Counted from the first letter of the stretch, positions 52,652 through 62,336 are shown. The stretch is 64,000 nucleotides of DNA from Minicystis rosea (GCA_001931535.1 CP016211.1:15391501-15455500), one strand, 5' to 3'. The notes: generated from the letters alone by a model not told the origin. A program made the numbers and translations.

Positions 52652-53962
52652 CTACACGCCCAGGAGGATCCGCCCGCCGTCGCGCCGCGCCGCCGCGCAT
52701 CGATCTTCCCACGCCGCCGTGATCGCGGCGCCGTCGAGCCGACCGTGCGCGCGCCATGCGTCGCCGTCGAGGCGCCGATCGCCACCGGATGTGTCTGCGT
52801 GCGAGGCGGTGTCCGCCGCGATCTCCGCTGCGATCGCGTCTTCTACCGCGCGCCCGCCGCGCGCGGCGCAGAAACGGAGGACGTCCCAGGCGAGGTCGGC
52901 GTGGCGCTGCTCGTCCACGGCGATGCGCGTGAGCGCGGCGCGGGCGAGGGCGTGTCGCGTGCGCGGGATCGCGCGTCGCGCCCGCTCCGCCGCGGCGCCT
53001 TCACCGAGGCAGCCGTCACGCCACGACTCGACGGCGAGCTGCACGAGCGCCTCTTCGCGGCTCATCTCGGCCGCGGGCGGCGGCGCGAGCAGCGCGGGAG
53101 CGGCGAGCGTGCCCGAGATCTGCGACGCCACGGCGGAGCAGAGCAGGGTGTGCACCGCTTCGTCCTCGGCCGCGCCGAGCGCGCGGGCGACGAGCGCAGA
53201 GGGAGCGCCGACGTTCGCGAGATCGCGCGCGAGCGCGAGGAAAGCGGGGATGGAAGCGCTCTCGTTCCGCGCGTCGTCGAGCCAGGCCTCCGCGAGCGCC
53301 GCCTGCGTCGCGCTCGCCGGCTCCCGCGCTTCGCACGCGTCGCTCGCGAGCACGGGGGGCAGCAAGACGCCGTCGCCGTTCCGGAGCGGCCGGCCCGAGA
53401 CGCAGAAGCTGTTGAACCCGTACGGCGGCGGAAAGCGCGCGCCGACCGCGACGGTCATTTCGGGGAGCGCGCCGGGCGGCCCCCCGAGCGGGATCGCGCC
53501 GCGCACGCTCAGCTCTTCGAGAGGGAAGAACCAACCGTGGATGCCGAGGTGCAGCCCGTGCCACCCGGGGATCTCCGGCCTCTCCGTGGTCGCGCGATAG
53601 GCTGTGCGGTACGTCCACCCGATCTCCGCGGCGGGGTGGACGATGGGCGAGGGCACCCCGCCGCCGCCGTGGGCCCCGGCCGCGAACCGCCCGGCGACAC
53701 CCCCACTCCCGATCAGCAGCGCGGCCTGCCCGAAGGCGCCGCCGCCAAACGCGGTACCTCCGCAGCTCTCGCCCTTGGGAAGGAACGAATACCGCACGTC
53801 GAGCCCGATCGAGAACGAGGTCCGCTCGCCGAACGAGACGCCGAGCGAGATCCCGGGAGAGACCATGTGCGAGCTCTGCGCGCGGGCCTCGCGGGGCCAC
53901 GCGATGGCGGCGACGAGGCCCAGGGCCGGGAGCGCAAGGGGAGGGTGACGAAGCACGAGCAT
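52652..53962 (-). CDS. Exported protein with ferritin-like C-terminal domain
   Basis: Protein of 436 residues with GGAGGT 6 bases before its ATG and a Sec signal (LALPALGLVAAIAWPREARA). The first half (about 30-205) has alternating strands like a small outer-membrane barrel (GISLGVSFGERTSFSIGLDV, AEIGWTYRTAYRA). The second half is helical with ferritin-like metal-ligand patterns: ESASIPAFLALARDL, AEDEAVHTLLC and VDEQRHADLAWDVL, with Glu and ExxH pairs expected for a di-iron site. The combination of exported barrel-like and ferritin-like parts is uncommon. Role (metal oxidation, storage or structural) unknown. Confidence 0.75.
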   Translation of the reverse strand: MLVLRHPPLALPALGLVAAIAWPREARAQSSHMVSPGISLGVSFGERTSFSIGLDVRYSFLPKGESCGGTAFGGGAFGQAALLIGSGGVAGRFAAGAHGGGGVPSPIVHPAAEIGWTYRTAYRATTERPEIPGWHGLHLGIHGWFFPLEELSVRGAIPLGGPPGALPEMTVAVGARFPPPYGFNSFCVSGRPLRNGDGVLLPPVLASDACEAREPASATQAALAEAWLDDARNESASIPAFLALARDLANVGAPSALVARALGAAEDEAVHTLLCSAVASQISGTLAAPALLAPPPAAEMSREEALVQLAVESWRDGCLGEGAAAERARRAIPRTRHALARAALTRIAVDEQRHADLAWDVLRFCAARGGRAVEDAIAAEIAADTASHADTSGGDRRLDGDAWRAHGRLDGAAITAAWEDRCAAARRDGGRILLGV

Positions 53963-54159
53963 GAAACCTCCATGAAGCGAAGAAGGGTGATGCGGAGCAA
54001 TGTATCAGCAGGCGCTCGCGGGAATCGAGATGACGTTGCGCACACGCGAAGCGTCGCGGACGGCCCGGCCGGACGTTCGAGCGCGAACGCGCCTTCTCAG
54101 CCGTGATGCTCGCATTCGGCGGGACGATCTCCGATGCGGAGCGCGGGGCAGAAAGGCTG

Positions 54160-56673
54160 CTATCCCCACCAATACGACAGCTTCAGAATCAATGCATCTT
54201 CCGCGGCGCGCGGCTTCACCAGGCCGAAGTCGTAGCCGCCGTCGTCGCCGAAGCGCGGGGTGATGGAGCGGTTCTGGGCGTGGGTGTAAACGAGGTAGGC
54301 GGTGGAGCCGAGTCGGTATTCCCAGCGGAGCACGAGGCTCGCGTTGATGGTCCCCGAGCGGTAATCCGGGTTCTCGAGGATGGGGAAATCGACGGGGCGG
54401 AGATCGGAGAGGCGGATGGCGGCGCCGGCGTTCTTGGCAGGGGCCCAGGTGTAATCGGAGAAGTGGACGGCCTCGAGGAAGGCTTGGGCATAGGCCTGGA
54501 GCGTGAGCCTCGGGAGGAACGTATAGGTCGAGCGCAGGGTGAGGCCGAGGCTCTGCGCGCGCTGGCGCCCGAAGAGGTGGGCCGCGCCTCGGGTGTCGAA
54601 ATAACGTGGCTCGCCGAAGGTGTGAAACCACGTGGGGAGGAGATCGAAATCCCATTGTGGGAGGATCTTGACCGAGATCTTGCCCTCGCCCGTGAAGGAG
54701 AAGCCGTTTTCGATGAAGCGGGTTTGCGTCCACAGCTCGGCGTAGAAGCGTTTGCGCTGATCGCTCGCGAGCCAGACCTCGAAGCCGAAGAGGCCGCTCC
54801 GCTGGAGCGCGGTGCCGTCGCCGACCTCCCGATCGTCGAAGTGGCGGGGGAGATAATGAATCTCCCCATAGATGTTCCAGAAGTTCTTGAACTTGGTGTT
54901 GTTGCCGAGGGCGAACCAACGCATCTGGTTCTGGAACGAGAGGTTGTCGCGCTGGGCGAAGTCGAAATAGGTGTGCGTCTCCAGCGAGGGGCCGTGCGGC
55001 GTGAGGGTGCGAAATTCGACGTTGGTGTGGACCCTCTGCACGTTCTGCCGGAGCATGAAGCCGAGATCGTTGTAGTCCACGCGGCGGCCGTAGATCTCGT
55101 ACTCGGCGAGCGCGACCAGGTTCTTGCCGCCCTCTTTGGAGGCGCGCACCAGGACGGCGGGGCCCCAATCGCCGGACTTGATGACGGTGCCGTCCTCGAA
55201 GGTGCGGGGAGGGCCCTTGTCGACGAGGGTGGCAATGGCTTGGCCGGTGAGCACGTATTCGCCGTTCGCCGAGCGAAAGCGGCCGTCGACGCCGGCCACG
55301 TAGGCATCGTGAAAGCAGCGCGCGCCGGCGGCGATCTCGTCGCCGCTCGGGCAGAGCTGGGGCGCGCGTCCCTGCGGGCCGTGGCCGGGGAGGAGCGGAT
55401 AGTCGTGGCCGTCCTCGAGGCGGTTCACGGACGTGAGCATCAAGCCCACGTGGGCGCCGCCGCCCAGATCGCGTTTGAGGCGAAGGACGTTGTAGGCGCT
55501 CAAAGGATCGACGGCGCGCTCCACGCGAGCGCCGTTCTTCGCTTCGGCGTCGATGGTTTGCCGGCCGGTGAGCGCGATGAGCTGGCCGATGGACCAGCCG
55601 CCGCCGAGCTCGCCCGTGAGCTTGGCGGCGCCGTAAATGGTCGAGGGCGTGGGCGCGTGCACGGGGCGCTCGCGAATGGGTCTGTCTTCGACGAGCGCCG
55701 GCTCGGGGGGAATGCGGCCGATGCGCCGGGTGTAGAGGAGCTGAATCGGTGTGGAGAAGACGTCGGCGCCTTCCAGGAAGAAAGGGCGCTTCTCGGGATA
55801 GAAGAGCTCGTAATTGGTCAGGTTCAAAAACACCTGATCGGCCTCGACCTGGCCGAAGTCGGGGAGGATGGCGGCGTCGAGCGTGAGGGCTTGGCTGACG
55901 TGCCATTTGAGATCGAGGCCCGCGGAGAAGCCGGGCTCGAAGCCGCGCGCCAGCGTGGTGGCCGCCGGATCGCGGTGGCGGACGGCGCCGACGATGAAGG
56001 GGCGAAGCTCGATGGGCGTCTTGGCTTTGAGGCCGGCGAGGCCGTCGAGACGGCCATACTTGGAGACCTCACCGGCGGCGTGACGCGGGATGTGGGCCCA
56101 CTCGTCGAGCTCTTGCCGCATGGAGACGTAACGCTTGATTTGCAGGCCCCAGCTCTGCACCGGACGCGTGGGGAAGCGCAGCGCGCGGAGCGGGATGCGG
56201 AGCTCGGCCGACCAGCCCGCGGGCGTGCGCGCCACCTCGGCCTCCCAGATCTCGTCCCAATCCGGGTTGAACTCGGTGTCGTTGAAATGCAGCCCGTCCG
56301 AGAGCACGCCGGCGGCGTTGACGGAGAACTCGAAGGCGCTCTTGCCATCGCTGCGCGTGTCGAGGACGACGGTGACCGCGTCGGACTCGATCGGTCGATC
56401 GCGCCGCGTGAGGCGCGCCACGACGTCGACCGTTTGGGGACAGTCGATGCCGACATAGACGTTGTCGTCGTCGTAGAGGACGCGCACGACGGTGCGATCG
56501 CCGGGCGGCGTGTCGTCGACGGGCATCTTCTGCGTGAAGGCGTCGCTGGGAACGGCCTTCTGCCACACGGCGTCGTCGAGCCGGCCATCGAGCTTCGGCG
56601 CGCGATCGGTGCGCGCGGCCGCGAGGTGCGGCGCGGTCAGCGCGAGCGCGAGGATCGAAGGTAAGACGGGCAC
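54160..56673 (-). CDS. DUF5916/CBM9-like outer-membrane protein
   Basis: Exported protein of about 837 residues. GTG at 56673 is chosen because a short signal (MPVLPSILALALTAPHLAAA) follows; the frame is open upstream but overlaps the divergent gene. N-terminal CBM9-like domain: APKLDGRLDDAVWQKA, VVRVLYDDDNVYVGIDC, DAVTVVLDTRSDGKSAFEFS. The DUF5916 barrel-like domain follows: PDFGQVEADQVFLNLTNYEL, FYPEKRPFFLEGADVF and many aromatic strands to the C-terminal SYWWG. These proteins are widespread in soil bacteria and thought to be outer-membrane, without a proven activity. Start uncertain. Confidence 0.85.
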   Translation of the reverse strand: MPVLPSILALALTAPHLAAARTDRAPKLDGRLDDAVWQKAVPSDAFTQKMPVDDTPPGDRTVVRVLYDDDNVYVGIDCPQTVDVVARLTRRDRPIESDAVTVVLDTRSDGKSAFEFSVNAAGVLSDGLHFNDTEFNPDWDEIWEAEVARTPAGWSAELRIPLRALRFPTRPVQSWGLQIKRYVSMRQELDEWAHIPRHAAGEVSKYGRLDGLAGLKAKTPIELRPFIVGAVRHRDPAATTLARGFEPGFSAGLDLKWHVSQALTLDAAILPDFGQVEADQVFLNLTNYELFYPEKRPFFLEGADVFSTPIQLLYTRRIGRIPPEPALVEDRPIRERPVHAPTPSTIYGAAKLTGELGGGWSIGQLIALTGRQTIDAEAKNGARVERAVDPLSAYNVLRLKRDLGGGAHVGLMLTSVNRLEDGHDYPLLPGHGPQGRAPQLCPSGDEIAAGARCFHDAYVAGVDGRFRSANGEYVLTGQAIATLVDKGPPRTFEDGTVIKSGDWGPAVLVRASKEGGKNLVALAEYEIYGRRVDYNDLGFMLRQNVQRVHTNVEFRTLTPHGPSLETHTYFDFAQRDNLSFQNQMRWFALGNNTKFKNFWNIYGEIHYLPRHFDDREVGDGTALQRSGLFGFEVWLASDQRKRFYAELWTQTRFIENGFSFTGEGKISVKILPQWDFDLLPTWFHTFGEPRYFDTRGAAHLFGRQRAQSLGLTLRSTYTFLPRLTLQAYAQAFLEAVHFSDYTWAPAKNAGAAIRLSDLRPVDFPILENPDYRSGTINASLVLRWEYRLGSTAYLVYTHAQNRSITPRFGDDGGYDFGLVKPRAAEDALILKLSYWWG

Positions 56674-56848
56674 GAGGTGGCCGAGGATACCGACGGCGCC
56701 GTGATGACGAGCAGGCTTTCGTACGAAGCGTGGTTTCTCGAGCGATGATGCGAGGCTGCTCGCGAGAACGGCGCCGGGCACGGGCCTTTGGGGAGGCGAG
56801 AGCCGTGATGTCCTTTGAGGATTGAGCGGAGCGTGCTTGGCTAGGTGC

Positions 56849-58033
56849 GTGGGTCGTTTGGCTCGTCGTCTCGTGCGCGCGGGCGCCGTTGCGGCGCTTC
56901 TGGCGTCGTCCGCGTGTGGGCGAGAGCCGCCCGCGCCTCCCGCGGGCGCGACCACGGAAGAGGCGTTCGTACGAGCGAATCCCGCGCCGTCCGGATCGGA
57001 TTCGGCGACGCCGCTTTCAAGACCGTCACGAGATGCCATCACGTTGATCGCGGGTGGTGACGTCAGCTTCGGTCGCGTCGTGGGGCAGATGCTGATCGAG
57101 AAGCCGGCGACCGATTTCTTCGCGGCGCTGCGTCCGTGGCTCCACGCCGCGGACGTGCGTTTTGCGAACCTCGAAGGGCCCATCTCCGATCAACACGGCG
57201 AGACGCAGAAGCCGGGGCAACCGCTGGTGTTCACCGGCCCGCCCGAGGCCGCGGCGGCGCTGGCGCGAGCACGCTTCACGGTGGTGTCGACGGCCAACAA
57301 CCATGCATGGGATTACGGTGAGCCGGCGCTGCGCGAGACGCTCGCGCTGCTCGACGGCGCGGGTGTCCTTCACGTCGGGACGGGGGAGAGCCGCGAGGCT
57401 TCGCGCCGGCCGATCGTCGTCGACGTGGAGGGGTTCCGGCTCGCGGTGCTGGCGGTGACGGACATCTGGAACCAAGGGCCGCTCGAGAAGCATGCGGCCG
57501 AGCCGCTGGTGGCGCGCGCCGATCCGGCGGAGCTTCAAGGCGCGGTGCGCGCGCTGCGGGAGCGCGGCGAGGCGGATGCCATCGTGGTCAGTTACCACGG
57601 CGGCGAGGAGTATCGCGACACGCCCATCCCGCGCACGATTGCGATGTTGCGCGCGGCCATCGACGCGGGCGCGGATGCCGTGGTGGGGCACCATCCGCAC
57701 GTGATCCAGGGCGTGTCGTGGTACCGCGGGCGGCCCATTCTCTACAGCCTCGGCAACCTCTTGATGCGGATGCACCGCGATCATCCGTGGACCGAGCTCG
57801 GTTACATGGCGCGGCTCGCGCTGCGTCGCGGGGCGCCGCCCGCGGTGTGGGCGTGCCCTTATCGGATCTTCGGTGTCGAGGTGTTGCCGCTCGCGGGCGA
57901 GCGCCATCGCGAGGTGTTGGAGCGGCGGTTTTACGATCACCTCGCGGCCATCTCGGTGCCAATCGGCGGAACGGCGATGGCGCCGCCCGGCGAGGATGGT
58001 TGTGCGCGCCTCGAAGCGCCGCGCGAGGAGTGA
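56849..58033 (+). CDS. CapA-family (poly-gamma-glutamate synthesis-like) lipoprotein phosphoesterase
   Basis: Lipoprotein of about 394 residues: GTG start, signal VRAGAVAALLASSAC, then a CapA domain of the metallophosphatase superfamily. Motifs: LIAGGDVSFGR, RFANLEGPIS, STANNHAWDYGEPA, VVSYHGGEEYRDTP, GADAVVGHHPHVIQGVSWYR and LYSLGNLL. CapA takes part in export or anchoring of poly-gamma-glutamate in Bacillus, but most homologues lie outside such operons and no capB/C is here. A TTG nine codons upstream is an alternative start. Divergent from the DUF5916 gene. Confidence 0.92.
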   Translation: MGRLARRLVRAGAVAALLASSACGREPPAPPAGATTEEAFVRANPAPSGSDSATPLSRPSRDAITLIAGGDVSFGRVVGQMLIEKPATDFFAALRPWLHAADVRFANLEGPISDQHGETQKPGQPLVFTGPPEAAAALARARFTVVSTANNHAWDYGEPALRETLALLDGAGVLHVGTGESREASRRPIVVDVEGFRLAVLAVTDIWNQGPLEKHAAEPLVARADPAELQGAVRALRERGEADAIVVSYHGGEEYRDTPIPRTIAMLRAAIDAGADAVVGHHPHVIQGVSWYRGRPILYSLGNLLMRMHRDHPWTELGYMARLALRRGAPPAVWACPYRIFGVEVLPLAGERHREVLERRFYDHLAAISVPIGGTAMAPPGEDGCARLEAPREE

Positions 58034-58104
58034 GCGTGACGGTGGTGCACGAGCGCGCAAAAGCAGGTGCGTGCTCGGCCCGAGTCACGTTATCCTCGGG
58101 GCCC

Positions 58105-59103
58105 ATGGCGTGGATTCGGACGATCGGTAAGGGCGAGGCCGAAGGCGAGCTGCGTGCGGTGTACGAGGCGATGGCGTCGCGGCCCATCCCGGCGGCGTAC
58201 ATCCCGCCTCATGGTGGATCTCCGGGGATTCACCTCGCGCACAGCCTCGATGCCACGCTGGTTCGCCACGTGTTCGGCACGACGGGCACGCTGCACGCGG
58301 GCACGGCCCTCGCCTGGGCGGAGCGCGAGCTCGCGGCTTCGGTCGCGGCGCGCATCGCCGGGTGCTTCTATTGAACGACCGCTCACGCAGAGTTTCTGCG
58401 TGTAGCTTCGGGAGACGAGGCGCTGGCCGCGCAGGTGCTCCGTGATCCGTCGGCGCTCTCGGCGACGCCGCGCGGGCGCGCCATCGCGGGGTTCGCGTCG
58501 CTGCTGACGGACGCGCCCTGGACGGTGGACGACGGTGACTTCGCGCGGCTCCGCGAGGGCGGGCTCGACGACGAGGCCATCGTTCAGGTGGTGACCATCG
58601 CGGCCGTGTTCAACCATCTGGTGCGCATGGCCGACGGGACCGGCATCGAGGCGGACTATCCGTCGCCGCTGCCTCGCTTCGAGGTCGATCGCGATCGCGA
58701 GCCGCTCCCGCGTCCCGAGCGCGCGGATTGGCCGGTGCCGCGCCCGCGTCTGTCGCTCTCGCTGCGGCCCGCGAGCGAAGCGGCCATCGCGGGGTGGCGC
58801 GCGTACATCTTCACGGAGGGCGCGGGGCTCTCGGCGCGTGATCGCGCCGTCATCGCGCGCACCGTCGCATGGCACGTGTGCGACGCGGCCTCGGTCGAGG
58901 AGCACGGCGAGGGGCCGCGCGACGCGCGCGAGGCGACGCTCGCTGCGTACGCGGAGAAGCTCACGGTGTCGCCGTGGCGCATGAGCGCGGAGGATCTCGC
59001 GCCGCTGCGGGCCGAGGGGCTCGACGACCGCGGGGTGGTCCACGTCATCGCGACGGTGGGCTTGCAGAACGCGCTCTCGCGGCTGTGGCTCGCGCTGGGC
59101 TGA
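58105..59103 (+). CDS. AhpD/carboxymuconolactone decarboxylase-like selenoprotein (TGA read as Sec)
   Basis: Two-domain AhpD-like protein of 332 residues if TGA at 58372-58374 is read as selenocysteine. Codons 87-90 are Cys-Phe-Tyr-TGA, followed by TTAHAEFLRVASGDE; the family active site is CxxC followed by T..H....L, so Sec replaces the second Cys (CxxU). The frame stays open and family-like for 243 codons after TGA (GRAIAGFASLLTDAPWTVDD, FNHLVRMADGTGIEADYP). A second, diverged domain (LSARDRAVIARTVAWHVCDA) lacks the full motif. A SECIS-like hairpin lies just 3' of TGA. Expected role: thiol-dependent peroxidase or redox enzyme. Ordinary gene calling would give two pieces, 58105-58374 and a later fragment. 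Confidence 0.85.
58381..58406 (+). promoter_or_regulatory. Bacterial SECIS-like hairpin
   Basis: Stem CACGCAG (58384-58390) and CTGCGTG (58396-58402) close the five-base loop AGTTT; GCT/AGC extend it by three pairs past a bulged T at 58403. The loop G is at 58392, 18 bases after the TGA. Short loop, G in its first two positions and 16-37 base spacing are the accepted features of bacterial selenocysteine insertion elements read by SelB. Confidence 0.8.
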
Positions 59104-59484
59104 GAAGCTTCGCGGTTCGTTCGATTGCCCGGGCGCTCTGCCGACGAGCATCGGCGTGAATGGATCCCGCGTCCGTTGCTCCGCGGCGCGAGCGACGGCG
59201 CGATGGTTCCCCGCACGGACGAGCGCGCGAGGTGTAGCGCGATGAAGCGGCCCTCGCCGGTGAGGCGAGAGCGCGTTGCACGTCGAGACCTCGTCGTGTG
59301 CGCGGTGATGTCGTGGTCGAATCGCGCTCCGCGATCGTCGATCCGGCGCGCACGTCGGGGCGAGCCGGATGTTCCTCCGGCTCGGATCGGGCCTCGTCTC
59401 GCGCTCGCCCTGGGCCTGCTTTCGTGCATGCCTCGCCTGAAGGGTCGATGTCTCGGGGGTACGCTCCGCACGGGCCGAGGATCG
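59104..59484. other. Intergenic stretch, no gene recognised
   Basis: About 380 bp between co-directional genes. The WD40 gene's frame is open through it but encodes Arg-rich sequence unlike the family. No repeats or RNA genes seen. Confidence 0.5.
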
Positions 59485-62262
59485 ATGATCGAAGATCTGG
59501 ATCGAGACGCGCAGATCGAGGATGCACGCGCGCGGCTCCGCCGGGCACGCGTGCTCACCGTGGCCTTCGGGATCGCGGCGCTCGCCGGCATCGGCGCCGG
59601 CGGGACGATGCTCCACGCGTCGCGCGGTCAAGCGCAGCGCGCGCTCGAGGCGGAGCGCAAGGTCGAGGCGCTCGAGACGGTGGGGCAGGGGCTTCGTGCC
59701 TCGAGGCTCGCGGCGCAGCCGGCCCGCGAGCATGATGCGCTCCTCGCGGCCATCGATCCGCTGGCGCGTGTCGGTGACGCGGCGCGGGCGGCACCGGAGC
59801 TGATCGAAGGGCTCTCCGCGGCGTTGCTCGCGCCAAGGCCTCCGCTCGCGCTGCGCGGTCACGACGGCGCGGTGACCTTCGCCGTCCTCGCACCCAGCGG
59901 CGAGACCGTGATCACCGCATCCGAGGACGGGACGGCGCGCATCTGGGAAGCAAAGACGGGAAAGCTGATCGCCGTGCTCGGCGATCACGACGATGCACCG
60001 GACCGCGAAGACGCCGCCGCCGATGCCGGCGCGGCGCCGCCCAAGGATGCGGGCGCGCCGGTGCGCGTGGACGCAGGCTCGCAGGAGGACCAGCGGCGGG
60101 CTCGTGAGAGAGAAGAGCGGGAAGAGCGGCTGCGACGTTTGGCGGATGCCATGCGCGCGGCGGAAGCGGCCGATGCAGGCGAAGCGGGCGTGCCCGACAC
60201 GGTGCCCGCGCCGCTGCCCGTGCGCGCCGTCGCCGTCGCGAAGGACGGCGCGCGCCTCGCCACCGCTGCGGGCACCGTCGTTCGCGTGTGGGACGCGAAG
60301 AGCGGCGAGCGCTTGCTCCGGCTCGACGCCGGCGCCGACGTGAACGCCGTCGCGATCTCGCCGGACGGCGCGACCATCGCTGTGGCCTGTGCCGACAAGA
60401 CGGTGAAGCGCTGGTCCGCGACGGACGGCGCTTCGCTCGCGCGCCTCGAAGGGCACGGCGACGCCGTGACGGCGCTCGCGTTCTCACCCGACGGCGCGCT
60501 GATCGCGACCGCGAGCGCCGATCACACCGCCCGCCTTTGGGACGGTATGACGGGCCGCGCCGTCCACACGCTCGTCGGGCATGCCGACGCGGTCGTGGGG
60601 ATCGCGTTTTCACCGGACGGCGCAGCGGTGTTGACCGCCGGCGCCGATGGGACCGCGCGTCTCTGGGACGCCAAGGATGGTCGCGCGCAACGCACGTTGA
60701 CGGAGGCCTCGGCGCCGCCGGGCAGCTTGGCTCGCGCGGATTTCTCTGCGAGCGGCGCGCGAGTCCTGACGCTCGATACAGACCGCACCGCCCGCGTCTT
60801 CGACGTGCAGGAGGGCAAGCTCCTCGCGGTCCTGCGTGGCCACGCGGGGCGCATGCTCTCGGCTTCGTTCTCCGCCGACGCGACCAAGGTCGTCACGGCG
60901 AGCGAGGACGGGACCGCGCGGATTTGGGACATCGAGTCCGCGGCCACCGTCGCCGTGCTGTCCGCTCGCGCAGGCGCCGTGCGGGCCGCGTCGTTCTCAC
61001 CCGACGGCGCTCGGGTGATCACCGCCGACGATCGCGCCGCGCGCATCTGGCCCGCGAAGGACACGCGCCCCATGGGGGTCGCGGTGGGCCACACGCGTCG
61101 CGTCCTCGCGCTCGCCTTCTCGGCCGACGACAGCAAGCTCGGCACGGCGAGCGCCGATGGAACCGCGCGTCTCTGGAGCGCGAAGGACGGCGCGCCGCAG
61201 CGTGTCCTCTCCGGTCACATCGGCCCGGTGACCGCGATCCTCTTCTTCTCCGAGCCCCTGCGCGTGATCACCGGCGGCCTCGATCGGACCGCGCGCGTCT
61301 GGGATGCGAAGGACGGCAAGCCCATCGCCACGCTCATCGGCCACGAGGATCGCATCCTCGCGCTCGCCGCCTCGTCGCGCGGTCCCTGGGTCGCGACCGT
61401 GAGCGCGGATCGCACCGCGATGCTCTGGTACGCGCGCGGAGGCAAGCCGCTCGCGACGTTCCGTGCGCGCGCTGGAAGGGTGACCTCGGTCGCCTTCTCT
61501 CCCGATGGAAACGCGCTGCTCACCGCGGGCGACGATGGATCGCTGCGGCTCTGGAAAGTCCCGGAAGGCAAGCTCGCCCGCGAGCTCGCCGGCCATGGCG
61601 GCGCGGTGCTCGCCACTGCCTTTTCCGCCGACGGCACGCGGCTCCTCACGGGCAGCGCCGATGGCACCGCGAAGGTCTGGGCGCTCGAAGGAGGCAAGCT
61701 CGTCGCCACGCTCGGCGGTCACGGCGATCGGATCACCGCGGTGGCCTTTTCGCCGGATGGACAACGCATGGCCACCGGCGGCGGCGATGCCTCGGTGCAA
61801 GTCTGGGACGCCGAAGGGAAGCACCTCGCCACGATGATCGGGCACGACGAAGCCATCGTCGGCATGACCTTCTCGCGCGCGAGCGATCGCCTCGTCACCC
61901 ATGCGCGCGACGGCGTGGCCCGACTCTGGGACGTGGCCACCGGCAAGCCGCTCGCGATCCTCCCCGCGCCGCCCGGCTACGCTTCTGCGGCGATCTCACC
62001 CGACGGCACGCGCTTCGGCGTCGCGAGCCCCGACGGCGTGACCCGCATCTACCCCGCGACGGTCGACGCCTTCGTGCTGCAAGCGTGCATGCTCACGCGC
62101 GGCACACCCGAGGGCTCGAAGCTCGTGAGCCTCTGCCGCACGACCTACCGCAACGTCTTCCCGGCCGGTCCGCGTGGCCATGACGCCGCGCCTGCCGCCT
62201 CGGGATCGGGATCGGCGCGCGCAGTGGAGCCTGCCGCGGTCGCGCCGCGCGCCGATCCATAG
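59485..62262 (+). CDS. Membrane-anchored WD40-repeat protein
   Basis: Protein of 925 residues. ATG at 59485 has GAGG upstream. A helix (VLTVAFGIAALAGIGAGG) anchors it, then a coiled, Ala/Arg-rich segment, then about fourteen WD40 repeats (AFSPDGALIATASADHTARL then WDG type) that should form two seven-bladed propellers. An Asp/Ala/Arg-rich insert (about 170-245) separates the first repeat from the rest. This arrangement is the same as the C-terminal part of myxobacterial Ser/Thr kinase or STAND-ATPase WD40 proteins, but no kinase or ATPase domain is present. Probable interaction scaffold. Confidence 0.88.
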   Translation: MIEDLDRDAQIEDARARLRRARVLTVAFGIAALAGIGAGGTMLHASRGQAQRALEAERKVEALETVGQGLRASRLAAQPAREHDALLAAIDPLARVGDAARAAPELIEGLSAALLAPRPPLALRGHDGAVTFAVLAPSGETVITASEDGTARIWEAKTGKLIAVLGDHDDAPDREDAAADAGAAPPKDAGAPVRVDAGSQEDQRRAREREEREERLRRLADAMRAAEAADAGEAGVPDTVPAPLPVRAVAVAKDGARLATAAGTVVRVWDAKSGERLLRLDAGADVNAVAISPDGATIAVACADKTVKRWSATDGASLARLEGHGDAVTALAFSPDGALIATASADHTARLWDGMTGRAVHTLVGHADAVVGIAFSPDGAAVLTAGADGTARLWDAKDGRAQRTLTEASAPPGSLARADFSASGARVLTLDTDRTARVFDVQEGKLLAVLRGHAGRMLSASFSADATKVVTASEDGTARIWDIESAATVAVLSARAGAVRAASFSPDGARVITADDRAARIWPAKDTRPMGVAVGHTRRVLALAFSADDSKLGTASADGTARLWSAKDGAPQRVLSGHIGPVTAILFFSEPLRVITGGLDRTARVWDAKDGKPIATLIGHEDRILALAASSRGPWVATVSADRTAMLWYARGGKPLATFRARAGRVTSVAFSPDGNALLTAGDDGSLRLWKVPEGKLARELAGHGGAVLATAFSADGTRLLTGSADGTAKVWALEGGKLVATLGGHGDRITAVAFSPDGQRMATGGGDASVQVWDAEGKHLATMIGHDEAIVGMTFSRASDRLVTHARDGVARLWDVATGKPLAILPAPPGYASAAISPDGTRFGVASPDGVTRIYPATVDAFVLQACMLTRGTPEGSKLVSLCRTTYRNVFPAGPRGHDAAPAASGSGSARAVEPAAVAPRADP

Positions 62263-62283
62263 CGATCCATTTCTTTCGGGAGC

Positions 62284-62298
62284 TCGGGCATCGCCCGA
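62284..62298. terminator. Hairpin between convergent genes, possible bidirectional terminator
   Basis: TCGGGC-ATC-GCCCGA forms a perfect 6-bp stem midway between the stops of the WD40 and RND genes. No T-run follows on either strand, so this is tentative. Confidence 0.35.
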
Positions 62299-62336
62299 AG
62301 AGCAGGTACTCGGGGTCGCTCGCGACCCCATCGTGA

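Noticed and set aside
58372..58374. TGA as an ordinary stop ending a small AhpD-like protein of 89 residues
   Set aside because: Family homology continues in the same frame after it, it falls exactly on the second active-site Cys, and a SECIS-like hairpin follows.
59125..59484. Extended N-terminus of the WD40 protein
   Set aside because: The region is Arg-rich and lacks a ribosome site; the ATG at 59485 has GAGG upstream and precedes the membrane anchor directly.
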